The notes under the pieces are model-generated. The model worked only from the letters and a program-made list of their open reading frames with translations. It made no database searches and was not told where the DNA came from. From Phlebotomus papatasi (lineage: Eukaryota > Arthropoda > Insecta > Diptera > Psychodidae), in the NCBI RefSeq assembly GCF_024763615.1, contig NC_077224.1, forward strand, positions 71,124,712 through 71,188,711: 64,000 nt of DNA, in the 5' to 3' direction. Shown piece after piece: positions 21,710 through 32,582 of this stretch (its first letter is position 1; every line of letters starts with the position of its first letter). Both the position numbers and the translations under genes were made by a program.

Positions 21710-22296
21710 GAAAAAAACATGTAAAATTATTCGTAAATGTCTGTGAATTTCTACTGGGGACTTACGAAATGCTCGTAAATCGCATAACCCACAAACAAGT
21801 TCGTAAAAGTTTGTACTTTTTCACAAACATTGTTCGTAACATGATCACTTGACGAGTCTATTTTATTATTTTATATAAACATTTGTCCGTACGTGGCAAA
21901 ACTTTACGAACAAATGACAAAATATTACGAACATTTTTTTGTTTGTTTACGATCATTTACGAACAAATGTTTGCACACATGAACAAAAAATGTTCGTCAA
22001 GTGATTATGTTACGAACAATGTTTGTGAAAAAAGTACAAAGTACAAACTTTTTAGTGAATTATATGATTTAAGAGCTTTTTGTAAGTTCCCTGTTTCAAA
22101 CAAATGTTTCTAAAAGAATAAAAAAATCTTCAAATGTTCATGTTACGAACAATGTTTGTATATAAAGTACAGACTTTAACGAAATTTTTATAGGATTAGA
22201 GGGATAATACGATTTACGATCACGAGCATTTCGTAAGTCCCTAGAAAGAACTAACACATTTACGAATAATTTTACAATTTTTTTTTGTGTAGTGTA
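21710..22296. mobile_element. TTCGTAA-rich inverted-repeat element, copy 1
   Basis: The left arm (CATGTAAAATTATTCGTAA, then GGGGACTTACGAAATG and ACAAACATTGTTCGTAACAT) is repeated in inverse twice on the right (from about 22008 and from about 22139). The element therefore has one left and two right arms. A second copy, carrying an insertion, is at about 62690-63260. No protein coding. Confidence 0.65.
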
Positions 22297-22439
22297 TAAA
22301 TTTAATGAATTTTTTAACTTCATTTTTATCATTTGATAGTTATTTTCGGATTTGGAATTTGGATTGATTCAATTTTGAGTTCTTCTTTATCATATCTCGT
22401 GCAATTAACAATTGAATGGTTCATTCTGATTGAAACGTG

Positions 22440-23115
22440 GCAAATATCGCAGACTAGAGGTTACGTGTCCTCTCTCCATTATCTTCACATTTCAGACGAT
22501 TTCTGAGAAATGTCGTCACACTGTTTGTCCGTCTGTCCGTCCGGCTGTGATCAGCTCTAGAGGCCAAACGGTTAGAGATAGAGGCTTGGGACCTTCAAGG
22601 GACCTCCCCATAAGTGGACCCAAGGATCGTTAACATGCCCATCATTTTCCCCCACCCCCCCTTCCCCTCCAAAACTATGTTTTTTTACTATTGCTCGAAA
22701 ACGCGTCGTGCGATTTTGTTCATTTTTAAATATGTTTTAGAGATTATCCAGGAGGAGTCCATATACGAAAATACCGTTGAATCATTCTTAATAACGGTTT
22801 TTCAAGGTCAAAAGTTAAAAAGACACTAGAGTGCGCATTTATCAAGTAAATGGGGTCATGTTTGGGGTCGTTGGAAAGGTCTTGGAATTTCCGACAAAAC
22901 TAAATCGGTTCCAATCAGTTTTGAATCGGTAATGAACCGGTTAATAACCGATAAAAAATTTTATCTGAAAATCAATCCTATTACTTTTAAAACTATTTTG
23001 GGGGATCTTTTGAGAGATTTATGAATCGGTTCAAATCGGTTGAGAACCGGTAAACGGTAATGATGCGGAAGTACTATTAATAATTTTGCGGTATAGCATC
23101 TATATCACGAGTTCG
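22440..23115. repeat. Probable old repeat (GTCCGTCTGTCCGTCCG phrase)
   Basis: A GTCTGTCCGTCCGGC run, then AGAGATAGAGG, then several ATCGGTT/AACCGGT motifs (22910-23060). The AGAGATAGAGG-type wording and the G/C-rich islands recall the element at 41359-43148, but the copies are too diverged to align by eye. Confidence 0.35.
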
Positions 23116-24662
23116 AGCATTTCGCAAAGCCCGGGACGCTTTGCCACCCCTTTTTATTTATAAAGTTACTATTTTAAAGGTATATTTTTTAAAAGCATGC
23201 TGAAACTGCGACAACAAGGAAGCTATTATTTTTCATCTTCTAATTCAGGAAACTCCCTTAAATGTTTTGGGCTTTGTTTTTGATAATTAAGAAATTGCGA
23301 ACAAAAATACAAATTTCTTAAAAACACTTTTACTAATTTGGTATTTTCGGTTTGCACTCAATATTGTATACTATTGCCCAAAAACTACGTTTTGATGAGA
23401 AAAAATTTCTTCAGCATGATTGATTGAAAATCCCAGCAATTTTCCTCCACAAATGAAATTTTCTCGTCATAGTGAAATGAACTTAAAAAAAAACTCTCGT
23501 TCTTCCACGTAGTGAAAATATGTTTCTAAAAAAGAGGAGGAAAACCTCAAGATTGGATAAAATACCATTTCCCTCTTTTCTTTCTCCACCGTCTGGGTTA
23601 ATTACAAATCCTCCGGAAGGAAGTAACAAAGTCAATTTCCTTATACCGAAGAAGCATCTTTGGCCTTCTATCGTCCCTTCATTTCACCCTCTCTCAGCAC
23701 TTTCCTCCGCTATTTTTTCTTTTCTTATACATATTGAGAAAATTGCTATCCCTTGTTGGAAAAAAATGAGAATGACTAGAAAAAAATGTATTATGCTTTT
23801 TTTATGTGTATCCATCTCCTGGAAAACGGGCGGCATCGAGGAAATCCTTCATTTCGGTCTATTTCTCACTGTTTTTGGCATATGTGCTTGTCCTTTAAGC
23901 AGGGACATTTTTCACAAACACCCAAAAAGATTTATTGAGAAAATCAGAGTGTAAATGCCTCAAAGAAAATATGTCACCACTTTTTTTTCGATACTCTTCT
24001 CTGCGCATTCACTTGCCGACCATAAAACTTGTTTTACCATTCCATATTTAATCAAATAGTCATCAAACGATGATAATCCAAAAAGGAGAAGAGGGTTAAA
24101 GTTTGCTGAAACTTTATTATATAAAGAGTGATTCAAGCACAGAAGAATGTTGAAAATCTCTCGCTGAGTTGAACTTTATTTATTTTCTCTTGGTATTAAA
24201 ACATCAATCATCGTGAAACATTTAAATGCAATTTATTTGTTTACGAATAAACGGTTATTTTAAATTTATTGAACAATTGCATTTCCTTCCAATCTTCAGT
24301 AATTGAATTGTCTGGTAATTCTCCATAAATTCAAGTTGTAAAATGTAAATTTAATTTCATCGTCTACAAATTCAAACAAGTTACTTAATCAAAAGCATTT
24401 GTATCCAAATGCAGTCATAAAAATTATTTTTATGACTTAAGGGGAAATTGTGAAAATTTTTTAACCATCATTTAGGGGTTACTTCCGTGAGCCATCATAT
24501 TTTATCTACTTCTTTTCCAAAATAATAATAAAGAAAATTAATACAAGCTCTTTCTTAAGCATATAAAAGTACTAGATTTGGACAATACTTTCTGAAATTT
24601 TCATTAAATAATTTGAAAAATTCAATTTTTGAAAAAGAAAACTTATTTTGCGGTAGACAAGA
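23116..24662. other. dlg1: dlg1 intron, no gene seen
   Basis: AT-rich. A 144-codon frame at 23520-23954 has no recognisable domain, skewed Lys/Ser/Phe content and no repeat or splice support, so it is left uncalled. Confidence 0.5.
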
Positions 24663-25560
24663 CGTCAGTTAAATCAGCATTTGTCGTAACTTCGTTTTGA
24701 CAACTTTTCATGAGACGAAATTTTCAGTTCAATATTATTTTTCTTAAAAATGAGCCCTGAATGCGATACTTTTGAGTCAAAATAATGAAAGTGGCACTAA
24801 TAAACTGTAAGTTAACTCGAGAAAATCTTTATAAAATTATTGAAAAGCTGCAATATTGAGAAATATGTTAGAAGAAACACAATAATATTTTATCGTAACT
24901 TCCATCATGTATAAAGCCGTAACTTCCAATGTATGGAGATTCTGGAAGTTACGACAATTTTCAAAAATGCATTGTAACAATTTCAATTACTCAAGTGATA
25001 ATAAGCGCCTTTATTTGACTAAATTAGTCAATAATACTGTTATCCCTGTCCCTAAAAGCTTTTATTTCATAAGTTTTATTGAATAAATTTTGTGTGCCAC
25101 GTCGCTTGTTTTGTTTTGAATTAATGACAGATGGGTAGGGATTTTTTCTCACTTTTTTCTCGCAAATATTGAATTAAAATGATTTCATGTTACACTATTC
25201 GCACTGTCTTTCGATAGTTGGAAAAGTTTATAAACGTTTTATTGAGAAATATTGCAATTTTGCTGTAAATTACAAGCCACGCAAGTGAGCAAAAGAAGTT
25301 ACGGCAAATGCTGATTATTTGAAAATTTTGTATGGAAATTTCTCGTAACTTCCTCAAAAATGGAAGTTACGACAAATTCTGATAAATTTTTGTTAATTAA
25401 GGGCACTTACGATAATTTTTATTTAAAATAATTTTTATTGGGCTTATAAAAGTTTCTTTTTCACAAGTGCGTTTAATAAACAAAATTACGCTGATTCCAA
25501 ATATGTATATATCTCAAAATCGCAAAAATGAAGTTACGACAAATGCTGATTTAACTGACG
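24663..25560. mobile_element. TIR element with AAGA target duplication
   Basis: Perfect inverted ends of about 30 bp starting CGTCAGTTAAATCAGCAT, flanked by AAGA at 24659-24662 and 25561-25564. The motif GAAGTTACGACAAAT and its inverse recur at least seven times inside. 898 bp with no transposase. A 4-bp non-TTAA target excludes Tc1/mariner, Harbinger and hAT; the superfamily is open. Confidence 0.78.
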
Positions 25561-25823
25561 AAGATTATTCAGAGTAGATTGATCGAATTAAATTCGAAAT
25601 ATCTTCGAACTGACTTCTTATTTTTTTGGTACATTCTTAGATCGTTTATCTATTGTCTATCCAATTAAGCAATGAAAAATATAAATTTCTTTTGATCTTA
25701 TAATTTAGGAAAAAACTTAAGGGGGTTTCCATAATAACTAGATCTAAAGAAATCTATTTTTATTACTTTAATCGAATTAGAGAAATAAATATAGATTTTG
25801 TCCTTATAAATCAGGAAACTCCC

Positions 25824-25948
25824 ATAAAGCCTCTACACAATGGAAGCAATTTTCGTCAAAAATTGCATTTTTGACAGAATTTTGACGTTTCATACATATA
25901 AAGCATTTTTTCATGAATATTGCTCCAATGTAGAGTTCTTTAAGGCGA
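25824..25948. mobile_element. CCTCTACACA MITE, copy 1
   Basis: AGCCTCTACACAATGGAAGC at the left and GCTCCAATGTAGAG at the right. It matches 43616-43758, which has the same ends and a TTTTTGTCAAAAATTGC interior. Confidence 0.65.
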
Positions 25949-26368
25949 TTCACCTAACTACATGGTAAAAAAATCTATATTTTTCATTGCTTAAATCGAT
26001 AAATAAATTATCAAAGAATAAACCAGAGAATTTTGAAGTATTTTCGAAGATACGGAGAAGGAAGCAAAGGAGCGTCGAGCAGATTTGCAAGGAAGCGGGA
26101 AAATTTCCAAAACTTTGAAGCACGTTTTCTTCACTTCTTGTTTTTACAATTTCTTCGAATTGACGGGAAAGATAGCTTAAAAAAATTATTGATTAAATGA
26201 AACGAATTAAAGTTTATTCTCGTCAAAATTGAATTCTCTTCTAGTTGGATCTAAAGGGTCTTTGACATTTTTTTTCCTATGTATTTTTCAGCATGATAAA
26301 AGCAATATCTTATCTTAAAATATATAAAATAAAATAAAAATAAATATAAAAATCCCCATGAAGGTTTA

Positions 26369-26675
26369 GCCAAAAATCCCGAATGGGCCAAAATCCCGAA
26401 AGCCAAAATCCCGAACGCCAAAATCCCGAATGGGCCAAAATCCCGAAAGCCCAAATCCCGAACGCCAAAATCCCGAATTCTTAAAAGTGTCACAGCTACT
26501 CCCACGTTTGTACCCACGCTTGCTGGAGGCAAAGGGAAATCTTCTGTGTCTTAGGAAATTATTCTAAACATTTTCCTCCATATAATTTCATCCCTTTCAG
26601 GATTTTGAAAATTCGGGATTTTGGCTTTCGGTATTTTGACCTTTTCGGGATTTTGGCTTTCGGGATTTTGGCTGC
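26369..26675. repeat. Two inverted AATCCCGAA minisatellite arrays
   Basis: The left array (26369-26480) has six to seven units of GCCAAAATCCCGAA(A/C/TGG). The right array (26609-26675) carries the same unit in inverse (TTCGGGATTTTGGC), four units. About 128 bp of non-repeat sequence separates them. Not CRISPR: the units abut without unique spacers. Chance frames across it give FGILAFGILA-like peptides. Confidence 0.7.
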
Positions 26676-26837
26676 CACCGATTTTTGACACCTCTCTGGC
26701 AACAAAGGGATGATTCTTCGACGACAGGAGGAGACATCCTTGGATCAAAGAAGAATAGAAGTTTTCATACATCTGGCCAGTTTTTGATCAATATATGATT
26801 GGAATTGATCAGTAGGAGTGCCTATTGTTAGTATTGG

Positions 26838-27032
26838 TTGGTTCAAACAATGCATGATTTTCCGTCGGTTCTTATAAACGGTCTGTATTGTCTTGGTCCA
26901 AAGAAATTTGATCGTGCTTTCGATTTCGATGCTTTGATAGAGGAAAACTACAATATTTTGGATTTGAAATACACGGATTCCGAGATTATGTACCTGGAGG
27001 GATTACGCCTACCTTTGGAAGCCGATTTGTGA
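26838..27032 (+). pseudogene. Possible C-terminal remnant of a transposon protein
   Basis: A 64-codon frame ending TGA with less biased composition than its surroundings (FDFDALIEENYNILDLKYTD, then SEIMYLEGLRLPLEADL). The closing part is acidic. About 120 bp downstream (27150-27215) the sequence resembles, in inverse, the left terminus of the 2996-4673 element (AATGCCATTT...GCATAAT..CGGGA), so the frame may be the 3' coding end of a longer member of that family. I do not recognise a domain. It could also be chance. Confidence 0.3.
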
Positions 27033-27149
27033 AATAATTTTTGAAATATGCATTAATGTATACTACTTTTTGACGGGGAAGGTTTGAAAACACTATGCTT
27101 ATATATTTCCTTTATTAAAGTAAAATTTTTGAAAATTTGAAAATTTTGA

Positions 27150-27215
27150 TGCGTAATGCCATTTTGCGCCATTTTTTCGGTCTCAAAAATATGCATAATT
27201 GCGGGACCCCGATCC
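27150..27215. mobile_element. Terminus related to the CACTCAGTCCCG element
   Basis: Inverse match to 2996-3055, including GCGCC/GCGCG..TTTTTTCGGTCTC..ATATGCATAAT..CGGGA. Only one end is seen. Confidence 0.5.
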
Positions 27216-27722
27216 TATACTCGACCCATACCCCTTTGCATTATTCTAAAAATGTCACAATAAATGGACCAACACTGTAAACAGTCCACACAGTTACACT
27301 GTACGCAAACAGTTAATGTACGTAAACAGTTGACATTCTCTTAATCTAACAGATATATAGTTATTATCTATTATCGATTCGATAGTATCAAAAAGTTATC
27401 ATTCTACCTCAGCTAATTTTTGGCTTCCAATTAGGAGAACCGTCTTAAGTCATATTTTCTATAACATCCAATGTTTTTTTTTTAAATAACTTAAGATTTT
27501 TTTGAGAAATTTTATTTGAAAAACCAACAAAATTAGATGATACCAGTGACAGTAAAGCCAGTAAAAGTTAGTAAAGCAAGTTCAAGATACTCAAAGCTAA
27601 TTGCGATGTCCGTAATCGTTAATGAAGTGCCTCAGATTCAATTCTATATTAATTTACTGGAAAAGCCTAGTTCCTTTGTATTGGGATTTTGTACCTGTTA
27701 TTATAATTATTTATCAGTATAA

Positions 27723-28080
27723 CTGTGTTATAACACTTGCACATTAAAATTTTAATATGATTCACATTAATTATCGCTGGTGAGAGTCCTATTTGTTGAT
27801 AAAAAGGTAGACTTGGCCCGCAAAATTTGATATAAATTGATTTATAGCATTAATGCGAAAAATTAATGCGATTTTCTCTTTAATTTTTTAATGTGAAAAA
27901 TATTTATGTTTTAGGTAAATTTAAACTGATTTTTGCAGGCCAAGTCCACTTCTTTATCAATAAATAGAAAAACCCCAAATATTAAATGACTCAAAGACAC
28001 AAATAACATATTTGGACGCTCACAAGCGACAATTAATGTGAATCACATTAAAATTTTAATGTTCAAGTGTGATAACGCCG
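27723..28080. mobile_element. Harbinger-type MITE with ~60-bp inverted ends
   Basis: Left CTGTGTTATAACACTTGCAC, right inverse CGGCGTTATCACACTTGAAC, continuing as ATTAAAATTTTAAT and ATTCACATTAATT in both, flanked by TAA (27720-27722 and 28081-28083). The ends and a GGCCAAGT...TATCAATAAATA interior are shared with the 8542-9281 element, which has the transposase scrap. Confidence 0.8.
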
Positions 28081-28083
28081 TAA

Positions 28084-30218
28084 AAATACTACTTATTCAA
28101 AGATTCCTTGGCGAAAAATCAAATCTTTGATATTTAAATTATATCATAAAAAGTCGTTTTATTCAGTATAATTTCCTTGTGAAATTTCTTACTGTTCAAT
28201 CCAAACACTATAAATAGGATGGTTTAAAGCTTTGGTTTTTATGCAAAATTCAGATGTTTAAGTATATTTTAAATGGAAAACTTCTCTAAAAGGATTATTG
28301 TTGGTAAATCTCCCTGAGGTAGTTAAATCTAGGTGTGTTTATGGCTTCCCTCTGATTTTCCTTCAAGTATGTATGTTTTTCTTGTGCTCAGAAAACATCT
28401 CTATATAGAAAGCTTTAACCGTATCCGTATTTACCAGAAGATTAAGGTTTAAATCAGAGTGAGACAGAGGCAATAGAAATAAGTAAATTTTCCTCCTATT
28501 TGAGGCTATTTTCTCAAGTATCTGGATGAGGGTGAAAGTGAAGACCTTCGAGAAGGATCTTGTAATTCTCTTTTTATGGTATTCTCTATGAAAGATTTTT
28601 GGTGAAAAGTCCAAGGGAGGGGGGGGAAGGAGGATAGATGACAATTGAGAAAATTGTGAAAGAGAGAGTGAAAATGATTCGATTTATATATTTTCCCTTA
28701 TACTCTTTTGCTTTTTCCCTCTTTGCAACTGATAAAACGGTTCTTTTCATTTTCACGCGCGGTATTAAAAGGTGGGGCCCTTATAACAGGAGTTTTTCTT
28801 GGTGATAAGGAAAGGAAGAAAATTTCCTGTTGGTGGTATGTCGTCGTTTTGGTTCAGAATGGGAAATTCATACCAAATTTTCAAGCTTGTTCATAACAAT
28901 TTTCTACGCATTCTCCAGCATCCTTTATCATTTTGTTATCCCTGGGATTTTCTCTTGGTTCTCAATTTTGAGATTTTTACATGTTTATCAGATAGAAGAA
29001 TTTATGGAGAATTTTTCTTCTGTCTATCAATTTTCTCTGTCAATGATATTATAGGGAAATTCCCTGGGAAATTGTCCGTTTGACAGGATTTTTTTGTGGT
29101 TATTCCTTTTCAACATATTTTCTCATCTTTCTCTTCGTCTTTTTTTTTATTAAATATTTGTTCTATTTGGAAATCTCCGGGGAAATTGAGTGAGAAAATG
29201 TGAGAGAAGTCTCTAATACGAATATGGAATCTCTCTACTCTCATAATTCTCTCTGGGAAAATTGTCCGTTACCTATAACAACGGTCCAAGGAGTGACAGA
29301 GAGAATGAATTTTCCTCTTGCGGCGTCATTTTCACTTTTCTTCCCATCCTTTTCCACCCACGATTTTCCATGATATCAGGAAGAGTAAATGGAATTTTCT
29401 CTCCCTCTCTGTGAAGCGTCTCCTGAAGCTTTTCAGTTTTCCATGAGACTTCAAGAAGTGTTGTGTGTTGCAAAGTTTGCTCCAAAGAAACATCACGCTA
29501 TATCAAGTGAATGAAAATTACATTTAAAAGTGATCTTTTGAAGTTAGTTTTCTTGTGAATTTTCCCAAAGAAAGAGGAGATCCTTTGTGCTATTTACCGT
29601 GGGAAAAATGGAGAAATTTCCAATTGACAAAAGAGCAATATTTAATTGTCTTCAGTTTTTTTTTTTAAAGGGGTCCCCTATGCGACATAATTGTCCTTCT
29701 AAGGGATTCCTTATTCTTGTCCCAAAATTAATCTTCATTGAAAGGAAGGGTCCCTTTTCAGGAAATAATTTTCGTGTAAATCAGGACTTTTCCCCCTAAG
29801 TATATTGTTGATAGAGGACTTGTTATCTTTGGCAAAAAGAAAATCTCTCTCTCATTTAATTTTGTTCAATTTGACAGGATTGATTAATTTACTCGTTGAT
29901 TCAGCCATTTAACAAATAACAAATGATTTTCTGAGAATTGTGTAACTAAGTAGATTTTCTTGTTCACCTTAAGAATTTAAAATAATAAAACACTCTTGCA
30001 AGTTTTTTTTTTTTTTGTAGAAATTTGAAATGAAAATTCTTTCAAATTCTCCTTACAGTATCATTTGAATTTCTTATATCTGATTACAATAATGTTGTTT
30101 GTGTGTGAAAAACACCTCCCACAAGCATCATTAAGAACTCACATTAAGATTTACAAAAAAAAAAGAAAACCGTGAAAATTGCTAAATGAAAGAGGAGTTT
30201 GAAGGAAAAAAAAAACTT
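28084..30218. other. dlg1: dlg1 intron, mostly single-copy, no gene seen
   Basis: The longest stretch here without a recognisable repeat. Short frames on both strands (for example 28799-29083 and 29273-29485) lack domains and splice context. A G-run lies near 28618-28630 and a T-run near 30005-30017. Confidence 0.5.
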
Positions 30219-30231
30219 AAACCATATGGTT

Positions 30232-31024
30232 CATTCATTCATTCATTTTCAACCGCTTATCCCTATTGGGGTCGCGGGCCCATGACATCCAATCTAGCAG
30301 CCCACGCCTGTCGGTCCTCCGCCACTTCAGGAAGATGTTCGAGTTCGATCCCGAGGCGTTCCAAGGCAAGATTCTGAATTTGATTCAGCCACCTTGTCCT
30401 AGGTCTGCCTCGAGGCCGAGGTCTCCTCACAATGGCTTGCATAGCTTTTCTGGGGAATCTTTCTTCATTCATGCGTTGAACATGTCCATACCATCGAAGT
30501 TGTGATCTCTCAACCCGAAGAAGCAGCTCCTCGACTCTTAGTTCCTCACGAACGGCCACATTCCTCACTCGATCTCTACGAGTGATTCCCTTTACCGCTC
30601 GAAGGTACCTCATCTCGGCAGCTTGTACTCGCGATCTTACCCTTTCGGTCATTACCCAAATCTCATGACCATAGGTGAGAATAGGAATGAACACAGCTTT
30701 GAAAACCGATAATTTAGCCGATCGACTAAGCTCGACCTTCCTCAACACGCTTCTGCCAAGCTCCCTCATTACTGCAGAAGCCTGACCGATTCGCGACGAG
30801 AGTTCTGCCTCCATCCTACCATCACTCGTGAATAACACCCCGAGATACTTGAACTTCTTCACCTGTGTCAATGAGGCTCCACTAACATGTAGAGTGCATC
30901 CCACAGATTCTCGGGAAATCACCATTACCTCCGACTTTTTGTCGTTCACATTCATACCTGTTTCAGCACAAATATTTACAAATCGGTCAAGTGTGCGTTG
31001 AAGCTCTTCTTCGGAAGATCCAAA
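30232..31024 (-). mobile_element. 5'-truncated LINE (RT C-terminal part)
   Basis: A minus-strand insertion bounded by 13-bp duplications AAACCATATGGTT (30219-30231 and 31025-31037). It begins inside the reverse transcriptase palm, just after where FADD would be (FGSSEEELQRTLDRFVNICA), and stays open for about 250 codons: KKSEVMVISR, KYLGVLFTSDGRM, LTYGHEIW, then the typical non-LTR end LRWYGHVQRMNEERFP and RPRGRPRTRWLNQI. The stop is at 30263, and a (TGAA)n tail (+ strand TTCATTCATTCATT) completes the 3' end. The N-terminal endonuclease and catalytic Asp pair are missing, so it is dead on arrival. Clade is uncertain (RTE-, CR1- or Jockey-like). Confidence 0.9.
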
Positions 31025-31724
31025 AAACCATATGGTTTTTCTCTCTAATTCTTGTTTCATTTCCATTGTTGCTCTTTGTACATTTATCTGTCGACATTCT
31101 CTAGTTATATAGTTGCTAATATGTATATTGGTAAATTCTCTCACCATCATACTCTCCCATACTGTTCTGGCCTCTGCCTTAAAAACTATATAATCAGCTT
31201 TTCTCAGGGTTGCGTGATTTTCTTACTATCAACAAATGCCTCCGAATTAAGTCGGCAACAAAGAAAATTTCTCTCTAATGGGAATTCCATTAGGAATATG
31301 ACAAAATTTCTTGTAGATTTTGTCAATCTCTTTGGAGGTTTTCATTAGATACTAATGAGGTAATATCCTTGGTAATATGTCGTGAAACTTTGACAATTTC
31401 ATTAGGGATTTTAAAGTCTATTTTTTGATTAATATAATTATAGTAAATAATACAAGAGTGTACGGGTCTAGTGGGACTAGTTCCTATATGAAAAAGCTTT
31501 GCGCCTATTGGAACAAACAGTTGGTGTTGCTTGCGATTTTTGCACATGATGATTAACCTAAAAGATTATTACAAATTATATATATTACAGATTAGACAAA
31601 TTACACGGAAGATCTCAGGGCTTGTGGGTCATATAAACGTATTAAACTAAATTAAACTCGTTTCGTATGACGTTCTGAAATTTTCTATCCGTTGCGTCAC
31701 AAAAGGTGATCACAATCAAGGTGG

Positions 31725-32401
31725 TCGATATTGCACTCAAAGTGGCCGGAATACTACTCAAAGCAATGTCCATATTTTTATTAATTTTTCAATATTTTTG
31801 GAAGTAATTAAAAGAAAACAAAGATGATGATTTAAAACACGGATTATGACCTATGTTTGGATTTATTCAATTGTAACTTCACACGACGTTTCGGAGATGT
31901 TTGTCTCCTTCTTCAGGTATGGAGATAATTGGGATAAATCGGGTCACAAGGGATTTCTGATACTACCACTTTACAACACTCAGATCACATGAACACCATG
32001 ATAGTCCAATGCAGTCCAATGTGTGCATTGGACTATCATGGTGTTCATGTGCTCTGAGTGTTGTAAAGTGGTAGTATCAGAAATCCCTTGTGACCCGATT
32101 TATCCCAATTATCTCCATACCTGAAGAACGAGACAAACATCTCCGAAACGTCGTGTGAAGTTACAATTGAATAAATCCAAACATAGGTCATAATCCGTGT
32201 TTTAAATCATCATCCAGTATAACTAACTGACCGTACCATTCCAACAAGAAAACAAAGATAATAAACTAGTTTTCAAGGTTCCACACAGCCCTCCCGAAAA
32301 GAAAGTAACAAAAAATATGAATATGAATTCAAAATAATGCATTTCAAACTTAGGACATTGGTGCTTATATGCAACTATGCCGAAATTTGGCACACTTACC
32401 C
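31725..32401. mobile_element. GGGTAAG element remnant split by a retro-insertion
   Basis: 31725-31825 and 32246-32401 align with the interior and right end of the 47140-47569 element (AAAGTGGCC, GTCCATATTTTTATT, then CAACTATGCCGAAATTTGGC and CACACTTACCC). The left terminus is missing. The fold-back 31826-32245 interrupts it. Confidence 0.72.
31826..32245. mobile_element. Fold-back retro-insertion with hammerhead-like core
   Basis: Two arms of about 190 bp (31824-32013 and 32024-32214), nearly perfect inverse copies around a 10-base loop, then 30 unpaired bases. Flanked by a 14-bp direct duplication AAGAAAACAAAGAT (31812-31825 and 32246-32259), a length expected of target-primed retrotransposition, not of DNA transposons. 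Each arm contains CTGAAGA, a GGAGA/TCTCC stem and GAAACGTCG (left arm, minus strand, about 31880-31919; right arm, + strand, 32121-32152 with one stem base changed). This arrangement recalls hammerhead motifs known in Penelope-like elements. Confidence 0.7.
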
Positions 32402-32582
32402 TAACAAACTGTGTTTCAATATCAGGAGAGCTTTTTCGAAATTGTGATTCTGCAACCGTGACATTGTCATTTCGGCCATTTCAACTCACGTGATATTGTC
32501 AAAAATCACGTATTTAAGATTTCTGACAATTCAAATGACAATTAATTCTATTAAACAAATCAATAAAAATGGACCATATCTA

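Noticed and set aside
23520..23954. 144-codon open frame on the + strand
   Set aside because: No recognisable domain, skewed composition, no splice or repeat support; such lengths are expected by chance in a window of this size.
26369..26480. CRISPR-like array
   Set aside because: Units abut without unique spacers, the DNA is eukaryotic, and the same unit appears inverted nearby.
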